From the NCBI GenBank assembly GCA_002320455.1, contig DCKU01000106.1, positions 1 through 49,925 on the forward strand: 49,925 nt of DNA, read 5' to 3'. How positions within the stretch are numbered: the stretch's first letter is position 1; every line of letters starts with the position of its first letter. The notes beneath the pieces were generated by a model. That model did not search any database and was not told the DNA's origin. It was given only the letters and a program-made list of their open reading frames with translations. The stretch is from Salinisphaera sp. UBA1666 (GTDB lineage Bacteria > Pseudomonadota > Gammaproteobacteria > Nevskiales > Salinisphaeraceae). Shown piece by piece: positions 1 to 8,812 of the stretch. Position numbers and translations under genes: made by a program.

Positions 1-237
1 AGCGCGGCCAAAGCCGCGCGAGTTTCTGGCCGTGTCCCAATCGCCCCGGGCGGCTGCGCGCACCCGCGAAGCGGGCGGACATGTAGGGGGTCCTTTCCTT
101 TGCTTACTTTCGTTTGGACAAGCAAACGAAAGTGAGTCGCACAGCAGTGCGAAACCGGCGCCCGATACATTCTCGATAGTATTTTTAGCGCAAATAATCG
201 GGCTCGAAGCCCTCCTCGTAACGCGAGACGAAACGCC
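1..237. repeat. Intergenic stem-loop array (candidate dispersed repeat)
   Basis: No gene is supported here. The stretch is a run of four perfect inverted repeats: 2-8/13-19 (7 bp, loop CAAA), 63-67/71-75 (5 bp, loop GAA), 103-116/123-136 (14 bp with one G-T pair, 6-nt loop) and 137-142/147-152 (6 bp, 4-nt loop). It lies just downstream of the leftward dehydrogenase gene. The translated peptide resembles spurious peptides I remember from intergenic repeats of gammaproteobacteria such as Xanthomonadaceae; that is recollection, not a search. A dispersed repetitive element, possibly also acting as an mRNA 3' end, is the best reading. Confidence 0.5.
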
Positions 238-1101
238 CTAATCGAATAAATCGCTACGACGCCGATACAGCGCCGAAATATCCTCATCGCCGTAGCCGTC
301 GGCCATCAGCTGCTCGTAGTCGGCACGGGTGGCCGCGGCCAGCGGCAGCCGACCGCCGTTCTGCTCGGCCATATGCGCACAGATGCCCAAATCCTTGTGG
401 TGGTGCTTGAGCTTGAAGCCCGGCGCGTAGTTGTCGGCCACCATGGTCTTGCCGCGATGGTTGACGAACCAGTTGCCGGCCGCGCCCGAGCCGACCACGT
501 CCACGACCTTGTCCAAGGGCAGATCCACCGCCTTGGCAAAGCGCATCGCCTCGCAGACTGCCTGGTTGATGCCGGCCACCATGATCTGGTTGACCGCCTT
601 TGTGGCTTGGCCCGCACCCACGGGGCCCATATGGGTGATTGAGCTGCCCATGGCTGACAACACCGGCTGCACGGCCTCGAACACGGCATCGTCGGCCCCG
701 ACCATGATCGACAGCTTGGCGTTCTTGGCGCCTTCGGTGCCGCCGGACACCGGCGCATCGACGAAATGAGCGCCCGCGCGCCCGACCCGCTGGGCGGCCT
801 CGCGTGCGGTGTCGCTGGCTACGGTCGAGCAGTCGATGACGGTGTGACTGTCGTTCAGACCGGCCGTGATCGCATCGATCATTTCCAGTACGTCGGCGTC
901 GGCCGACACACAGATGACGATCGCTTGCGCGTTCTCGCACGCGTCCACGGGATTTTCGCAGGCGGTGACGCCGTGTTCCGCGGCGAAGTCGTCGGCCTTG
1001 CTGCGGGTGCGGTTGTAAACCCCGGTGAGCAGACCGGCCTTGGCCAGGTTGGCGGCCATGCCGTGGCCCATGCCGCCGAGGCCCAGAAATGCAGTCTTCA
1101 T
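238..1101 (-). CDS. NAD(P)-dependent 3-hydroxyisobutyrate dehydrogenase-family oxidoreductase
   Basis: A 287-residue beta-hydroxyacid dehydrogenase that would reversibly oxidise a short beta-hydroxyacid (3-hydroxyisobutyrate, tartronate semialdehyde or similar) in the cytoplasm. The N-terminus carries the Rossmann motif GLGGMGHGMAAN (residues 7-18). The substrate loop DAPVSGG is at 115-121. The catalytic lysine region GAGQATKAVNQ places the base at K168, and the C-terminal helical domain has KDLGI at 236-240. Length matches the family. The open frame extends upstream to 1428, but homology starts at the ATG at 1101, preceded by GGGAAC. The exact substrate cannot be read from sequence; glyoxylate/succinic semialdehyde reductase is an alternative. 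It diverges from the DUF748 gene with only 45 bp between them. Confidence 0.9.
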   Translation of the reverse strand: MKTAFLGLGGMGHGMAANLAKAGLLTGVYNRTRSKADDFAAEHGVTACENPVDACENAQAIVICVSADADVLEMIDAITAGLNDSHTVIDCSTVASDTAREAAQRVGRAGAHFVDAPVSGGTEGAKNAKLSIMVGADDAVFEAVQPVLSAMGSSITHMGPVGAGQATKAVNQIMVAGINQAVCEAMRFAKAVDLPLDKVVDVVGSGAAGNWFVNHRGKTMVADNYAPGFKLKHHHKDLGICAHMAEQNGGRLPLAAATRADYEQLMADGYGDEDISALYRRRSDLFD

Positions 1102-1146
1102 ATCGCGTTCCCGTCTGTAATCTGAAGGCAATGGTAAAGTCTCGGC

Positions 1147-4100
1147 GTGGCCGGCGGTAAACACAAGAGCTTCATGACAAGCAAGGGCCGCGCGTTCACG
1201 GCACTCATGGTCAGCGTTTCGTTGATCGCTCTGCTGGCCGTGCTCGTGATCGTGGCCCCGGGCGCTATCGCACGTTATGTCGTCACGGATTATCTCGAAT
1301 CGCAGGGGCTGGCGGTCACGATCGATACGCTGGATGTGAACCTGCTGACGGGGCATATCACCGTCGACGACGCCAAGGGCCGTGTCTCTGACGGCCCAGA
1401 CGCCGGCCAGGGGTTCACCCTGGGCCATCTCGAACTCTCGCTGGCTTATTCACCGCTGCTGGACAAGAAAGTGCTTGTGGACTCGGTCAGCGTGAGAAGC
1501 GCTAGCGTGGATATCACCCGCGGGGCGGACAACGGCTTTACGGTAGCCGGCATCTCGCTGCCCGCTAGCAGCAGCGGGGGCGGGTCCGACTGGCGCTTTG
1601 GCGTGGAGCAAGTTCAGGTCGGTGCGTTTCGGGTGCATTATCGCCAACCGGCGATGGGCGATACGCCGGCCATCGATCAGGTCATCACGCTGAACCAGTC
1701 AGGCGCGGCCCACATGGTGACCTGGCGCAAGGGCCAGCCCATTCCCGTCGATGCCCATCTGGGAGCAGCGGGCGGGAGTTTCAGCGTCTCCGGGCAGATG
1801 TCGCCGCTATCGGCCACGCCCAGCGCCGATGTGCACGTGACGGCCGAGAACTTTCCGGTCTCCATGCTGGCGCCCCTGGCCAAGCAAGCCGGCATCGACG
1901 GCGCCGACGGGCGTATCGATACCGATCTGGATCTGTCGGTGGTGTATGACGCCGACAAGCAGCTGCGCCTGCACACCGACGGCTCGACCGTCTTCGAGGG
2001 GCTGGTACTGGTCCAGGCCAGCGGCCTGCGCAGCGAGGCCGATGCGTTCTCTTTCAAGGGCGAATCCGACTGGCAGCTGCTGCGCGCGGGCGCCGAGCCC
2101 GGCGAGATCAAGACCCGGGGGCGTTTTGCGCTCGATGACCTGACGATGGAAAAAACCGGCTCGTTCCGGCTGACCGCCGACCGGGCCGCCTGGCAGGGCA
2201 AGAGCGTCGTAAGTCTGGATACGCCGTTTCGAATCTTCACCCACGGCACGTATACCGATAAAAACGTTGCGCTCATCGCCCCGGATCGGCTACGCCTGAA
2301 GGCCGACGCCGAGCGTCTTGGCGGCGATATCGAGTTCACCTTCGGCCAAAATGCGACCACCATCGTCAGCAACGGCGATTACCGCGCAGGCGCCCTGCAA
2401 TTCGCGGTGCCGGACAGCCTGTCCACCGACACTCGAGATCTGCACTGGTCCGGCACCACGCAGACCACGCTGACCGATCGCGCCACGCGTATCGATACGC
2501 GCGGCCGGCTGAACGGAACCGATTTGGTCTTCACAATTCCCAAGACCAGTCATTTCACGGCCGGGCGGATCGACTGGGACGGCCAGACCCATATCGACTC
2601 GTCGGATCTGTTCGTTCACTCCGCTCGAGGCCGGCTGGTCACCGAAACCGCGCGCCTGGATCTGCCCGACATGCCGCTGGCGCTGACCGCTCACCGGTTT
2701 ATTTACGACGGGCGCTACGGCCAGCAACCCGAAGCCGGCGACGGACCGTTGAAATTGCTGATGTCGGGCGAGGCGACTGGCTCCGATCTCGACGTACGCA
2801 ACACGCGCATCGATGCGCCGTGGCTGGCCACGCTCGCCGACCACGCCAGTGGCATCGAAATAAACGGCCTAGACGATATTCGCGTGGCTAAACTCGAAAC
2901 CAGCGGCGTGCGGATCATGGGCGATACCGACACCAGCGCCGAAGTGGTTCAGGCCGTATCACTGGATATCAAGGGTTTCCACCTGCGCGATCTGCTGCAC
3001 TACGAGCTGGAGTCCGTCGATCTGAGCGATGCCATCATGCATTTCCGGCGCGACCCAAACGGCTACGGCGTGATCAGCGAATACATGGGCAGCACCGCCG
3101 GCGCCGACAGCAAAGACGCCGATCAAGCCAGCGACGCGTCGACCGAGAGCGCGAGCCAGACCGGCGGCGCGATGACCTCGACGTTTTCAATAAAACATCT
3201 CGGCATCAGCGGGCCGTCGGTCTGGTTCGTGGATACCGTCACCGAACCCCGCGTCGCCCTGCACGGCCTGGACCTGAATTTCGTGCTCAACGACCTGGAT
3301 ACGGCGATGCCCGATCAGGATGCGGACTATCGTCTGTCGATCGATCTGGGCGCCTACGGCCACTTCGACAGCGTCGGCACCGTTGCCCCGCTCGCCAGTG
3401 GCGGCATGAACATGGACATCGATGCCTGGCTGCGCTCGCTGAACATGCCTTCGCTGTCGGGCTATCTGAACCAGGCCATGGGCCGCAAGATCGCCCGTGG
3501 GGCGATCAACGGCACGCTGGATCTCAAGGCCAAGGGCGGCCAGCTGGACGGCAAGCTCGACGCCACCATCAGTAATTTCCGGCTGGCCAACGACAGCGAC
3601 AAGGTCACGGAGATTGCCCTGGGCATCAACATGGAGACCGCGCTGGCGCTGGTACGCGGCCAGGACGACGAATTCACCTTCGAGACCAGCATCCTCGGTG
3701 ATGTGACCAACCCTTACTTCTCGGTCGACAATCTCGTTCGTGAGGCGGTGCTGGCCGGCCTGCGTACCGCGCTATTGTCTAATTATTCGCCGGTGGGCCT
3801 GGTCAACCGGGCACAGCGAGCGTTTCGGAATCTATTTCGATCGGTCGAGGATCGCCCGGCGTACTTCGCCGACGGTCAGCACTATGTCCGCCCGGAAGAT
3901 CGCCACTACATGAGCCTGATCGCCCAGGCCATGAACAAACATCTGGATTGGACGCTGACCGTGAAGGGCCAAAGCGTGCCGGCCGATGCCAAGGCGATGG
4001 ATCTATTCCAGACCGGGCACGTGGACGGCGAAAATCAGGTCAAACTCGAAGAGCTCGCCCGCAGCCGTGAAGAAGCTATTCGTGATTATCTGGCCGCTCG

Positions 4101-4206
4101 CGGCGTCAGTCCGGAGCGAATCGTCTCGCGCGGGCCGACGGTGCTTGAAAACGATGCCCGCCCGGCCGTGCGCTTCACGCTGGATAAGCACAAGGACAGG
4201 CGCTAG
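1147..4206 (+). CDS. DUF748 / AsmA-like large envelope protein
   Basis: A 1019-residue protein with one N-terminal transmembrane anchor (about residues 18-42) followed by a very long periplasmic region rich in short beta strands, as in DUF748 and AsmA-like proteins. Relatives of the AsmA superfamily are thought to bridge the envelope and move or organise lipids. An acidic, low-complexity linker lies near residues 650-675. The last ~100 residues, with a run of charged helix and then an ERIVSRG-type strand, resemble the OmpA-like tail many DUF748 proteins carry. GTG at 1147 opens the longest frame; an ATG at 1174 (MTSKGRA) with an AAGAG upstream is an equally good start. The stop overlaps the speA stop on the other strand by 4 nt. 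Precise function unknown. Confidence 0.82.
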   Translation: MAGGKHKSFMTSKGRAFTALMVSVSLIALLAVLVIVAPGAIARYVVTDYLESQGLAVTIDTLDVNLLTGHITVDDAKGRVSDGPDAGQGFTLGHLELSLAYSPLLDKKVLVDSVSVRSASVDITRGADNGFTVAGISLPASSSGGGSDWRFGVEQVQVGAFRVHYRQPAMGDTPAIDQVITLNQSGAAHMVTWRKGQPIPVDAHLGAAGGSFSVSGQMSPLSATPSADVHVTAENFPVSMLAPLAKQAGIDGADGRIDTDLDLSVVYDADKQLRLHTDGSTVFEGLVLVQASGLRSEADAFSFKGESDWQLLRAGAEPGEIKTRGRFALDDLTMEKTGSFRLTADRAAWQGKSVVSLDTPFRIFTHGTYTDKNVALIAPDRLRLKADAERLGGDIEFTFGQNATTIVSNGDYRAGALQFAVPDSLSTDTRDLHWSGTTQTTLTDRATRIDTRGRLNGTDLVFTIPKTSHFTAGRIDWDGQTHIDSSDLFVHSARGRLVTETARLDLPDMPLALTAHRFIYDGRYGQQPEAGDGPLKLLMSGEATGSDLDVRNTRIDAPWLATLADHASGIEINGLDDIRVAKLETSGVRIMGDTDTSAEVVQAVSLDIKGFHLRDLLHYELESVDLSDAIMHFRRDPNGYGVISEYMGSTAGADSKDADQASDASTESASQTGGAMTSTFSIKHLGISGPSVWFVDTVTEPRVALHGLDLNFVLNDLDTAMPDQDADYRLSIDLGAYGHFDSVGTVAPLASGGMNMDIDAWLRSLNMPSLSGYLNQAMGRKIARGAINGTLDLKAKGGQLDGKLDATISNFRLANDSDKVTEIALGINMETALALVRGQDDEFTFETSILGDVTNPYFSVDNLVREAVLAGLRTALLSNYSPVGLVNRAQRAFRNLFRSVEDRPAYFADGQHYVRPEDRHYMSLIAQAMNKHLDWTLTVKGQSVPADAKAMDLFQTGHVDGENQVKLEELARSREEAIRDYLAARGVSPERIVSRGPTVLENDARPAVRFTLDKHKDRR

Positions 4207-6053
4207 GACTCCAGCAAATAGGTATACCCGGCCAGGCCGGCTTCCAGCAGCGCGTCGCACTCGGCGCGGGTGGCGCGGTCCAAGCCGGCGGCGGCCAGCT
4301 TGCGCCGATACGCCGAGCGCAGCGCCTCGGGCTCGAAGTGCACATAGCGCAGCAGTTCGTCGGCGCGATCACCGTGCTGGGCCTCGACGAGCTGCCAGCC
4401 GTCGGCGCCGATCTCGACGTTGACCACGTCGGTATCACCAAACAGATTGTGCATATCGCCCAGGTTTTCCTGGTAAGCCCCGACCATGAAGATGCCGATC
4501 CGATAGGGTTCGCCGTCACTCGGGGCATGCAGGGCCAGCGTGCTGTCGATCCCTTGCGCATCGACGTAGCGATCCAACCGCCCGTCGGAATCACAGGTCA
4601 GATCACACAGCCGCGCCCGCTCGCCGGGAGCCTCGTCCAGGCGAGCCACGGGCATGACGGGAAAGACCTGGTCCAGCGCCCAGACGTCCGGTACGGACTG
4701 GAAGACCGAGAAATTCACGAAGTACTTGGTGGCCAGCTTTTCCCGCGCCACCGCCACGGCGGCCCGCTCATCGGCGTCGCTCGGCGCGAGCGCGGCCAGC
4801 GCGCGATAGATGCCGGCTACCTCACGCTCGCTCTCGGCCCGCTCGGCCAGGCCGATCTGACCGGCCACGAACGCGGCCTCGGCGCGCGCGGCCGCGGTTT
4901 GGGCGCGATCGAGTGCAGCGCTGGCCGACAGGGCCTCGTCCAGCTCGGCCGGGGGCGTGTCTATCGGTGTTTCGCGATCGATGACCTGGGTCAGAAGCAC
5001 GGCGTGGTGCGCCGTCAGCGCGCGCCCCGACTCGCTGATGATGGCCGGCTCGGGCAACCCATGCGCCACGCAGACCCGCTTCAGGGCCGACACGACCACC
5101 CGTGCATAGTCGGCCACGCCGTAGTTCATCGAGCAGAACGACTTCGTGCCCCGGCCTTCATAGTCCACGGCCAGCCCGCCGCCGACGTCAACGGTATCGA
5201 TCGGCGCCCCGGCTTCGACCAGCGCACGATACAGATGCGCGGTTTCGTCCATCGAGCGCGTAAGCGCTTCATGGTCGGCCACCTGAGAGCCCATGTGGAC
5301 ATGCAACATACGGATACAGTCGCGATAGCCCAGCCGGTCCAGCGTCGCGATGGCGTTCTGGGCCTGGTGCGCGGTCAGCCCGAACTTGGATTTCTCACCG
5401 CCGGTGTTTTGCCAGTGCCCGGCCGCCACGCTGGCCAGACGCAGCCGCAGGCCCAAGCGCGGGCGCAGGCCCAACGTGGCCGCCAGCTCGGCGATCGGTG
5501 CCAGCTCCGAGGGTTTCTCGACGACGATATAAACATCGTGGCCCAGCTGCTGGCCAGCCATGGCCAGACGTAGAAACGCCTGATCCTTGTAGCCGTTGCA
5601 TACGATGGTGCTGCCCGGCCGCGCCAGCGCCAGCACTGCCATGAGCTCCGGCTTGCTGCCGGCCTCGAGCCCGGCGCGGGCGCCGCCGGCGGCCACCAGC
5701 CGCTCGCACACGCTTTTCTGCTGGTTAACCTTGACCGGATAAACGACCGTGTAGTGCCCGCTGTAGTCCAGCGCTTCGCGCACGTCGTCAAAGGTCTGGA
5801 TCAGGCGCGTGATGCGATCAGCCAGAATATCGACGAAGCGCACCAAAACCGGCAGGCGCAAGCCCTGGAGCTGCAGCTCGTCGGCTAGATGATCCAGATC
5901 CACGCCGGCGTCGCGCCCGGGCACCTGCACCTCGACGTGGCCTTTAGCGTTGACGTGGAAATAACCGTCGCCCCAGGTGCCGACCCGATACAGCCGCGTA
6001 GCATCGTCGATTTGCCAGGGGGCCGCAGACCCTCGATGTGCAGGTTCAATCAT
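4203..6053 (-). CDS. speA: Biosynthetic arginine decarboxylase
   Basis: A 616-residue PLP enzyme converting arginine to agmatine, the first step of the agmatine route to putrescine. It has the alanine-racemase-like barrel with the Schiff-base lysine in YPVKVNQQ (K108). A glycine-rich phosphate loop DVGGGLAVDYEG follows, then an ESGRA motif, and the C-terminal catalytic cysteine motif CDLTCDSDG. Length is close to the usual ~630 residues of SpeA, far longer than ornithine or diaminopimelate decarboxylases. It diverges from speE with a 40-bp gap, so the two polyamine genes are probably co-regulated. No agmatinase, agmatine deiminase or S-adenosylmethionine decarboxylase gene is visible nearby; those steps must be encoded elsewhere. 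Confidence 0.95.
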   Translation of the reverse strand: MIEPAHRGSAAPWQIDDATRLYRVGTWGDGYFHVNAKGHVEVQVPGRDAGVDLDHLADELQLQGLRLPVLVRFVDILADRITRLIQTFDDVREALDYSGHYTVVYPVKVNQQKSVCERLVAAGGARAGLEAGSKPELMAVLALARPGSTIVCNGYKDQAFLRLAMAGQQLGHDVYIVVEKPSELAPIAELAATLGLRPRLGLRLRLASVAAGHWQNTGGEKSKFGLTAHQAQNAIATLDRLGYRDCIRMLHVHMGSQVADHEALTRSMDETAHLYRALVEAGAPIDTVDVGGGLAVDYEGRGTKSFCSMNYGVADYARVVVSALKRVCVAHGLPEPAIISESGRALTAHHAVLLTQVIDRETPIDTPPAELDEALSASAALDRAQTAAARAEAAFVAGQIGLAERAESEREVAGIYRALAALAPSDADERAAVAVAREKLATKYFVNFSVFQSVPDVWALDQVFPVMPVARLDEAPGERARLCDLTCDSDGRLDRYVDAQGIDSTLALHAPSDGEPYRIGIFMVGAYQENLGDMHNLFGDTDVVNVEIGADGWQLVEAQHGDRADELLRYVHFEPEALRSAYRRKLAAAGLDRATRAECDALLEAGLAGYTYLLES

Positions 6054-6054
6054 C

Positions 6055-6060
6055 TATAAT
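6055..6060 (+). promoter_or_regulatory. Candidate -10 box for speE
   Basis: A perfect TATAAT lies 34 nt before the speE ATG, at the 5' end of the divergent speA gene. Transcription from it would start near 6067 and give a ~27-nt leader. I see no good -35 hexamer at the right distance, so this rests on the -10 alone. Confidence 0.35.
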
Positions 6061-6093
6061 CGGCGTCGCGCAAGCATAAAATAGCGATACAAC

Positions 6094-6927
6094 ATGATAA
6101 GCGATGGCGACTGGTACACCGAATCCAGCGACGAGCTGGGCTTGGGCTTTGGCCTGAAGATACGCGGCAAGCTTCACGAAGAGCGCTCGCCGTTTCAGAC
6201 GATCGCCGTTTACGAAACCGAGACGTTCGGCCGGTTGATGACCATCGATGGCCTGGTCATGCTCACCGATCGCGACAATTTCCTCTATCACGAGATGATG
6301 ACGCACCCAGCGCTCACTGCCCATGGCAACGCGGCTCGAGTGGTCATCATCGGCGGCGGCGACTGCGGCACGCTGCGCGAAGTGTTGAAACACGATCACG
6401 TAGAACACGTGACTCAAATCGATATCGACGAGCGCGTGACCCGCGTGGCCGAGCAGTATTTTCCACGGCTGACCGAGGCCAACGACGACCCTCGTGCCCG
6501 GCTTGCTTTCATCGACGGCATCGCCTGGATGCGTGAGGCAGCCGCCGACTCGGTAGATCTGATCATCATCGACAGCACCGACCCGATCGGCCCGGCCGAG
6601 GGCCTGTTCAACGAAGCCTTCTATCGCGAGTGTCACCGCGTACTGGCCCATGATGGCCTGATGGTCCAGCAGAGCGAATCACCGCTCGTGCATCAACAAC
6701 TGATCGCCGACATGTCGGCGGCCATGCAACGGGCCGGCTTTGCTGCCACTGACCTGCTCAGCTTCCCCCAGCCGTGTTATCCCACCGGCTGGTGGTCGGC
6801 CACGCTCGCCCGGGCCAGTGCCCGCGAACTCGTCGCGCCGGCGCGCGACCCGGCGTTCGAGACATTCTACTACACCGCCGACATCCACCGCGCGGCTTTT
6901 GCCCGCCCGGCGTTCATGCGTCGCTAA
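6094..6927 (+). CDS. speE: Polyamine aminopropyltransferase (spermidine synthase)
   Basis: A 277-residue cytosolic enzyme that transfers the aminopropyl group of decarboxylated S-adenosylmethionine to putrescine. A short N-terminal beta domain (DGLVMLTDRDNFLYHEM, about 52-69) leads into a Rossmann methyltransferase fold. The nucleotide loop is GGGDCGTLRE (87-96) and the catalytic aspartates sit in DSTDPIGPAEG (160-170). The C-terminus has the expected YYTADIHRAAFA. In most homologues the loop reads GGGDGG; here a cysteine replaces the fifth residue, probably tolerated. The start is the only in-frame ATG before the conserved N-terminus, with a weak ribosome site. Back-to-back placement with speA supports a polyamine role. 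Confidence 0.95.
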   Translation: MISDGDWYTESSDELGLGFGLKIRGKLHEERSPFQTIAVYETETFGRLMTIDGLVMLTDRDNFLYHEMMTHPALTAHGNAARVVIIGGGDCGTLREVLKHDHVEHVTQIDIDERVTRVAEQYFPRLTEANDDPRARLAFIDGIAWMREAAADSVDLIIIDSTDPIGPAEGLFNEAFYRECHRVLAHDGLMVQQSESPLVHQQLIADMSAAMQRAGFAATDLLSFPQPCYPTGWWSATLARASARELVAPARDPAFETFYYTADIHRAAFARPAFMRR

Positions 6928-7951
6928 TAGCCGCGGCAAAAGCTTCCGAGTCGTAAAAGGCATCGATCTGGTCATCGATCAATAATTCGAGCAGGCCGGT
7001 TTCGGCCAGGCCCTCGATGATTGCCGGGGCCAGCGCCTCGACCTCGCCGGCTAGCGTGGCCCGATCCAGACCGACATGGGCGGCCAATTCCGCCAACGTT
7101 GTCTGCCCGTGGTGGGCAAAAAACCGGGCCACGCCCTGCTCGACCATCACGCCCAGATACTCGGTCTCGCGTAGCGAACGCCAGACGGCCAGGCCATAGT
7201 CGATAAGCCGCTGCAGCTCGTCGCGATCGATCAAACCGGCGATCGAGAGATGCTCGTCGGCTGAAGCCGACCAGATTTCGGCGGCGATCGCGCGAATGCG
7301 GCGCTCGTCGAGCGAATCGAGTAACAGCGTTTGGCTACGCGCCAGTGTCTTGGCGGTATTGGCCTCGATATACGCCTTGACGCGTTTCTCGACCTGAGCC
7401 TCTAGCCCGGGCATGCGCTTGGAGACCGCGCTGGACGAGCCCTTGATCAAGCGCGACATGCCCGGCACCGACTGCAGGGCGCCGGTATCGGAAAAAATAT
7501 AGTCCTTGATGCCCTGATACAGCACGTCGGAGGCCAACGCGGTATAGACCGGACTGTTGAGCAGGCGCTTGATCAGCCGCGCGCGTAACTCTTCCAGCTC
7601 CACGAACAGGGCCACGCCGTCGTCGAACAGACTTTCATCGACCACGTCACGAACGCGAGTCTGGCGATTGACCTCGTGTCGGACCAGATCATCGGCGACG
7701 CCGCCGATCACGCCGGCCAGCGATGCCGGCAGCTCAAGATCCAGCGACAGCCGGATCGCGGCCTCGCGTACCGTCTGCTCGTCAATGCAGGCTGAAAGCG
7801 TCGTCGTCTCGGCCCAGTCCCAAACGCGATCGACGATCCCCGCCAAACGTGCACGCCCGGCCTCGCCCTGCCACTGCGCGCGCTCGAACGCCCGGTGTGC
7901 CTCACGCAGCGTCTCGCGCAGGGCGTCGGTCGACACAGAAGAATCGGTCAT
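6914..7951 (-). CDS. Conserved hypothetical protein, mostly helical
   Basis: A 345-residue soluble protein I do not recognise. It has no signal peptide and no convincing membrane segment. It is strongly helical, alternating acidic and basic residues throughout, with a conserved-looking centre around PGMSRLIKG and KRMPGLEAQVEKRVKAYIE. A C-terminal region (LAELAAHVGLDRATL) looks helix-turn-helix-like but is not a clear DNA-binding domain. The reading frame opens at a GTG (7963), but the ATG at 7951 (MTDSSVS) is the better start. It converges on speE and overlaps its 3' end by 14 nt. Codon use matches the neighbours, so it is very likely a real gene. Nothing in the context assigns a function. 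Confidence 0.75.
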   Translation of the reverse strand: MTDSSVSTDALRETLREAHRAFERAQWQGEAGRARLAGIVDRVWDWAETTTLSACIDEQTVREAAIRLSLDLELPASLAGVIGGVADDLVRHEVNRQTRVRDVVDESLFDDGVALFVELEELRARLIKRLLNSPVYTALASDVLYQGIKDYIFSDTGALQSVPGMSRLIKGSSSAVSKRMPGLEAQVEKRVKAYIEANTAKTLARSQTLLLDSLDERRIRAIAAEIWSASADEHLSIAGLIDRDELQRLIDYGLAVWRSLRETEYLGVMVEQGVARFFAHHGQTTLAELAAHVGLDRATLAGEVEALAPAIIEGLAETGLLELLIDDQIDAFYDSEAFAAAISDA

Positions 7952-7998
7952 AGCAGTCGCCACTTTGTTGAGTTGATCGAGCTTATTACCCCGGCACC

Positions 7999-8120
7999 AA
8001 AACAGCTGAACGATCAGCTGTTTTCAACGCCATTGAAAAAGAACGCCGGCACATGTCCGTCATTCTTTTTCTTGTGTCTTCGCGGCCGACGGCCGCGACA
8101 AGCATGTTGACACATGCTTG
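7999..8120. repeat. Cluster of four consecutive perfect inverted repeats
   Basis: In the gap between two divergent genes, four perfect inverted repeats follow each other: 7999-8009/8014-8024 (11 bp, loop ACGA, flanked by A4 and T4), 8035-8043/8063-8071 (9 bp), 8081-8087/8091-8097 (7 bp, all G/C) and 8099-8107/8112-8120 (9 bp, loop TGAC). No gene covers them. The last repeat contains TTGACA (8107-8112), but no -10 box lies at standard spacing. They could be a structured leader or small RNA, regulator operators, or a repeat element. Confidence 0.6.
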
Positions 8121-8259
8121 GGCTATTAACCCGGGCCGCGCAGCCTTCTGTAAAAGCACGGATGGGCGCCGTGCCGGCCCGGGCGTAACGTGGATTCGAT
8201 GACGGGCGTGGTGCGATCGTGGCTCACGCCTAAATACACAGCCGTTGATAAGAGACGTT

Positions 8260-8700
8260 ATGAGTACACAGTGGATTGTCGTCGCCGACGCAGCGGCAGC
8301 GCGTTTTTTCGAACGTACGGCGGACGGTCAGCTCAAGCGCGTGGGCGCGACCTATCACGAAGAAAGCCGAATGCACGAGGGCGATCTGCGCACCGGTGGC
8401 AAAGGCGGCGTCGACGATTCGACCAGTGCCAGCCATCACGAAGCCGACCCGCAAGTCACGACCCAAGAAAAACACGCCGATATATTCGCCAAGGAGCTGG
8501 CCGAAAAACTCAAGAGTGCGCACAACGACGGTACGTTCGACGCGCTGGTGCTGGCGGCCGCCCCCGCGTTTCTCGGTCACCTGCGTGACAAGCTCGACGA
8601 CAACGTGGCCAAGACGGTCGTCGACTCGATCGACAAGGACTGGACCAGCGAGGACGACGACCAGATCGCCAAGCATCTCAACACACAGCTCTATAAATAA
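8260..8700 (+). CDS. Host-attachment family protein (eRF1-like, baeRF-type)
   Basis: A 146-residue cytosolic protein of the family annotated as required for attachment to host cells, which belongs to the bacterial release-factor-like (baeRF) group. The start STQWIVVADAAAARFFE is the family signature: a strand followed by a short helix at the N-terminus. The middle is a variable acidic linker (about 48-75), and the C-terminal half is the conserved FAKELAEKL...VLAAAPAFLGHLRDKL segment. The family name comes from plant-associated bacteria; its molecular role is not established. A TTG at 8245 opens the frame, but the ATG at 8260 with AAGAGA eight bases upstream is the likely start. Confidence 0.85.
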   Translation: MSTQWIVVADAAAARFFERTADGQLKRVGATYHEESRMHEGDLRTGGKGGVDDSTSASHHEADPQVTTQEKHADIFAKELAEKLKSAHNDGTFDALVLAAAPAFLGHLRDKLDDNVAKTVVDSIDKDWTSEDDDQIAKHLNTQLYK

Positions 8701-8812
8701 TCGACGGGTCGTCGAATCGCGTTCATGATACAGACGACAACCGAGTTGATACTTGTAAACAAGCTTCGTCCGATAGCCGAAGGGCCCGCTTCATAAACGA
8801 AGGAGAAACGTC

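Noticed and set aside
32..241. Open frame of 69 codons at the left edge
   Set aside because: It lies over a chain of perfect hairpins, has no ribosome site, and reads like peptides from intergenic repeats.
4338..5573. 411-codon frame on the + strand inside speA
   Set aside because: It is the antisense shadow of the speA coding sequence; GC-rich genes leave long open antisense frames.
8107..8112. TTGACA as a full promoter for the host-attachment-family gene
   Set aside because: The only nearby -10-like box (TATTAA at 8124-8129) is 11 bp away, too close for a sigma-70 promoter; kept only as part of a palindrome.
8099..8120. Phage or integron attachment site
   Set aside because: No integrase, tRNA or direct repeat is nearby; the palindrome alone does not support it.
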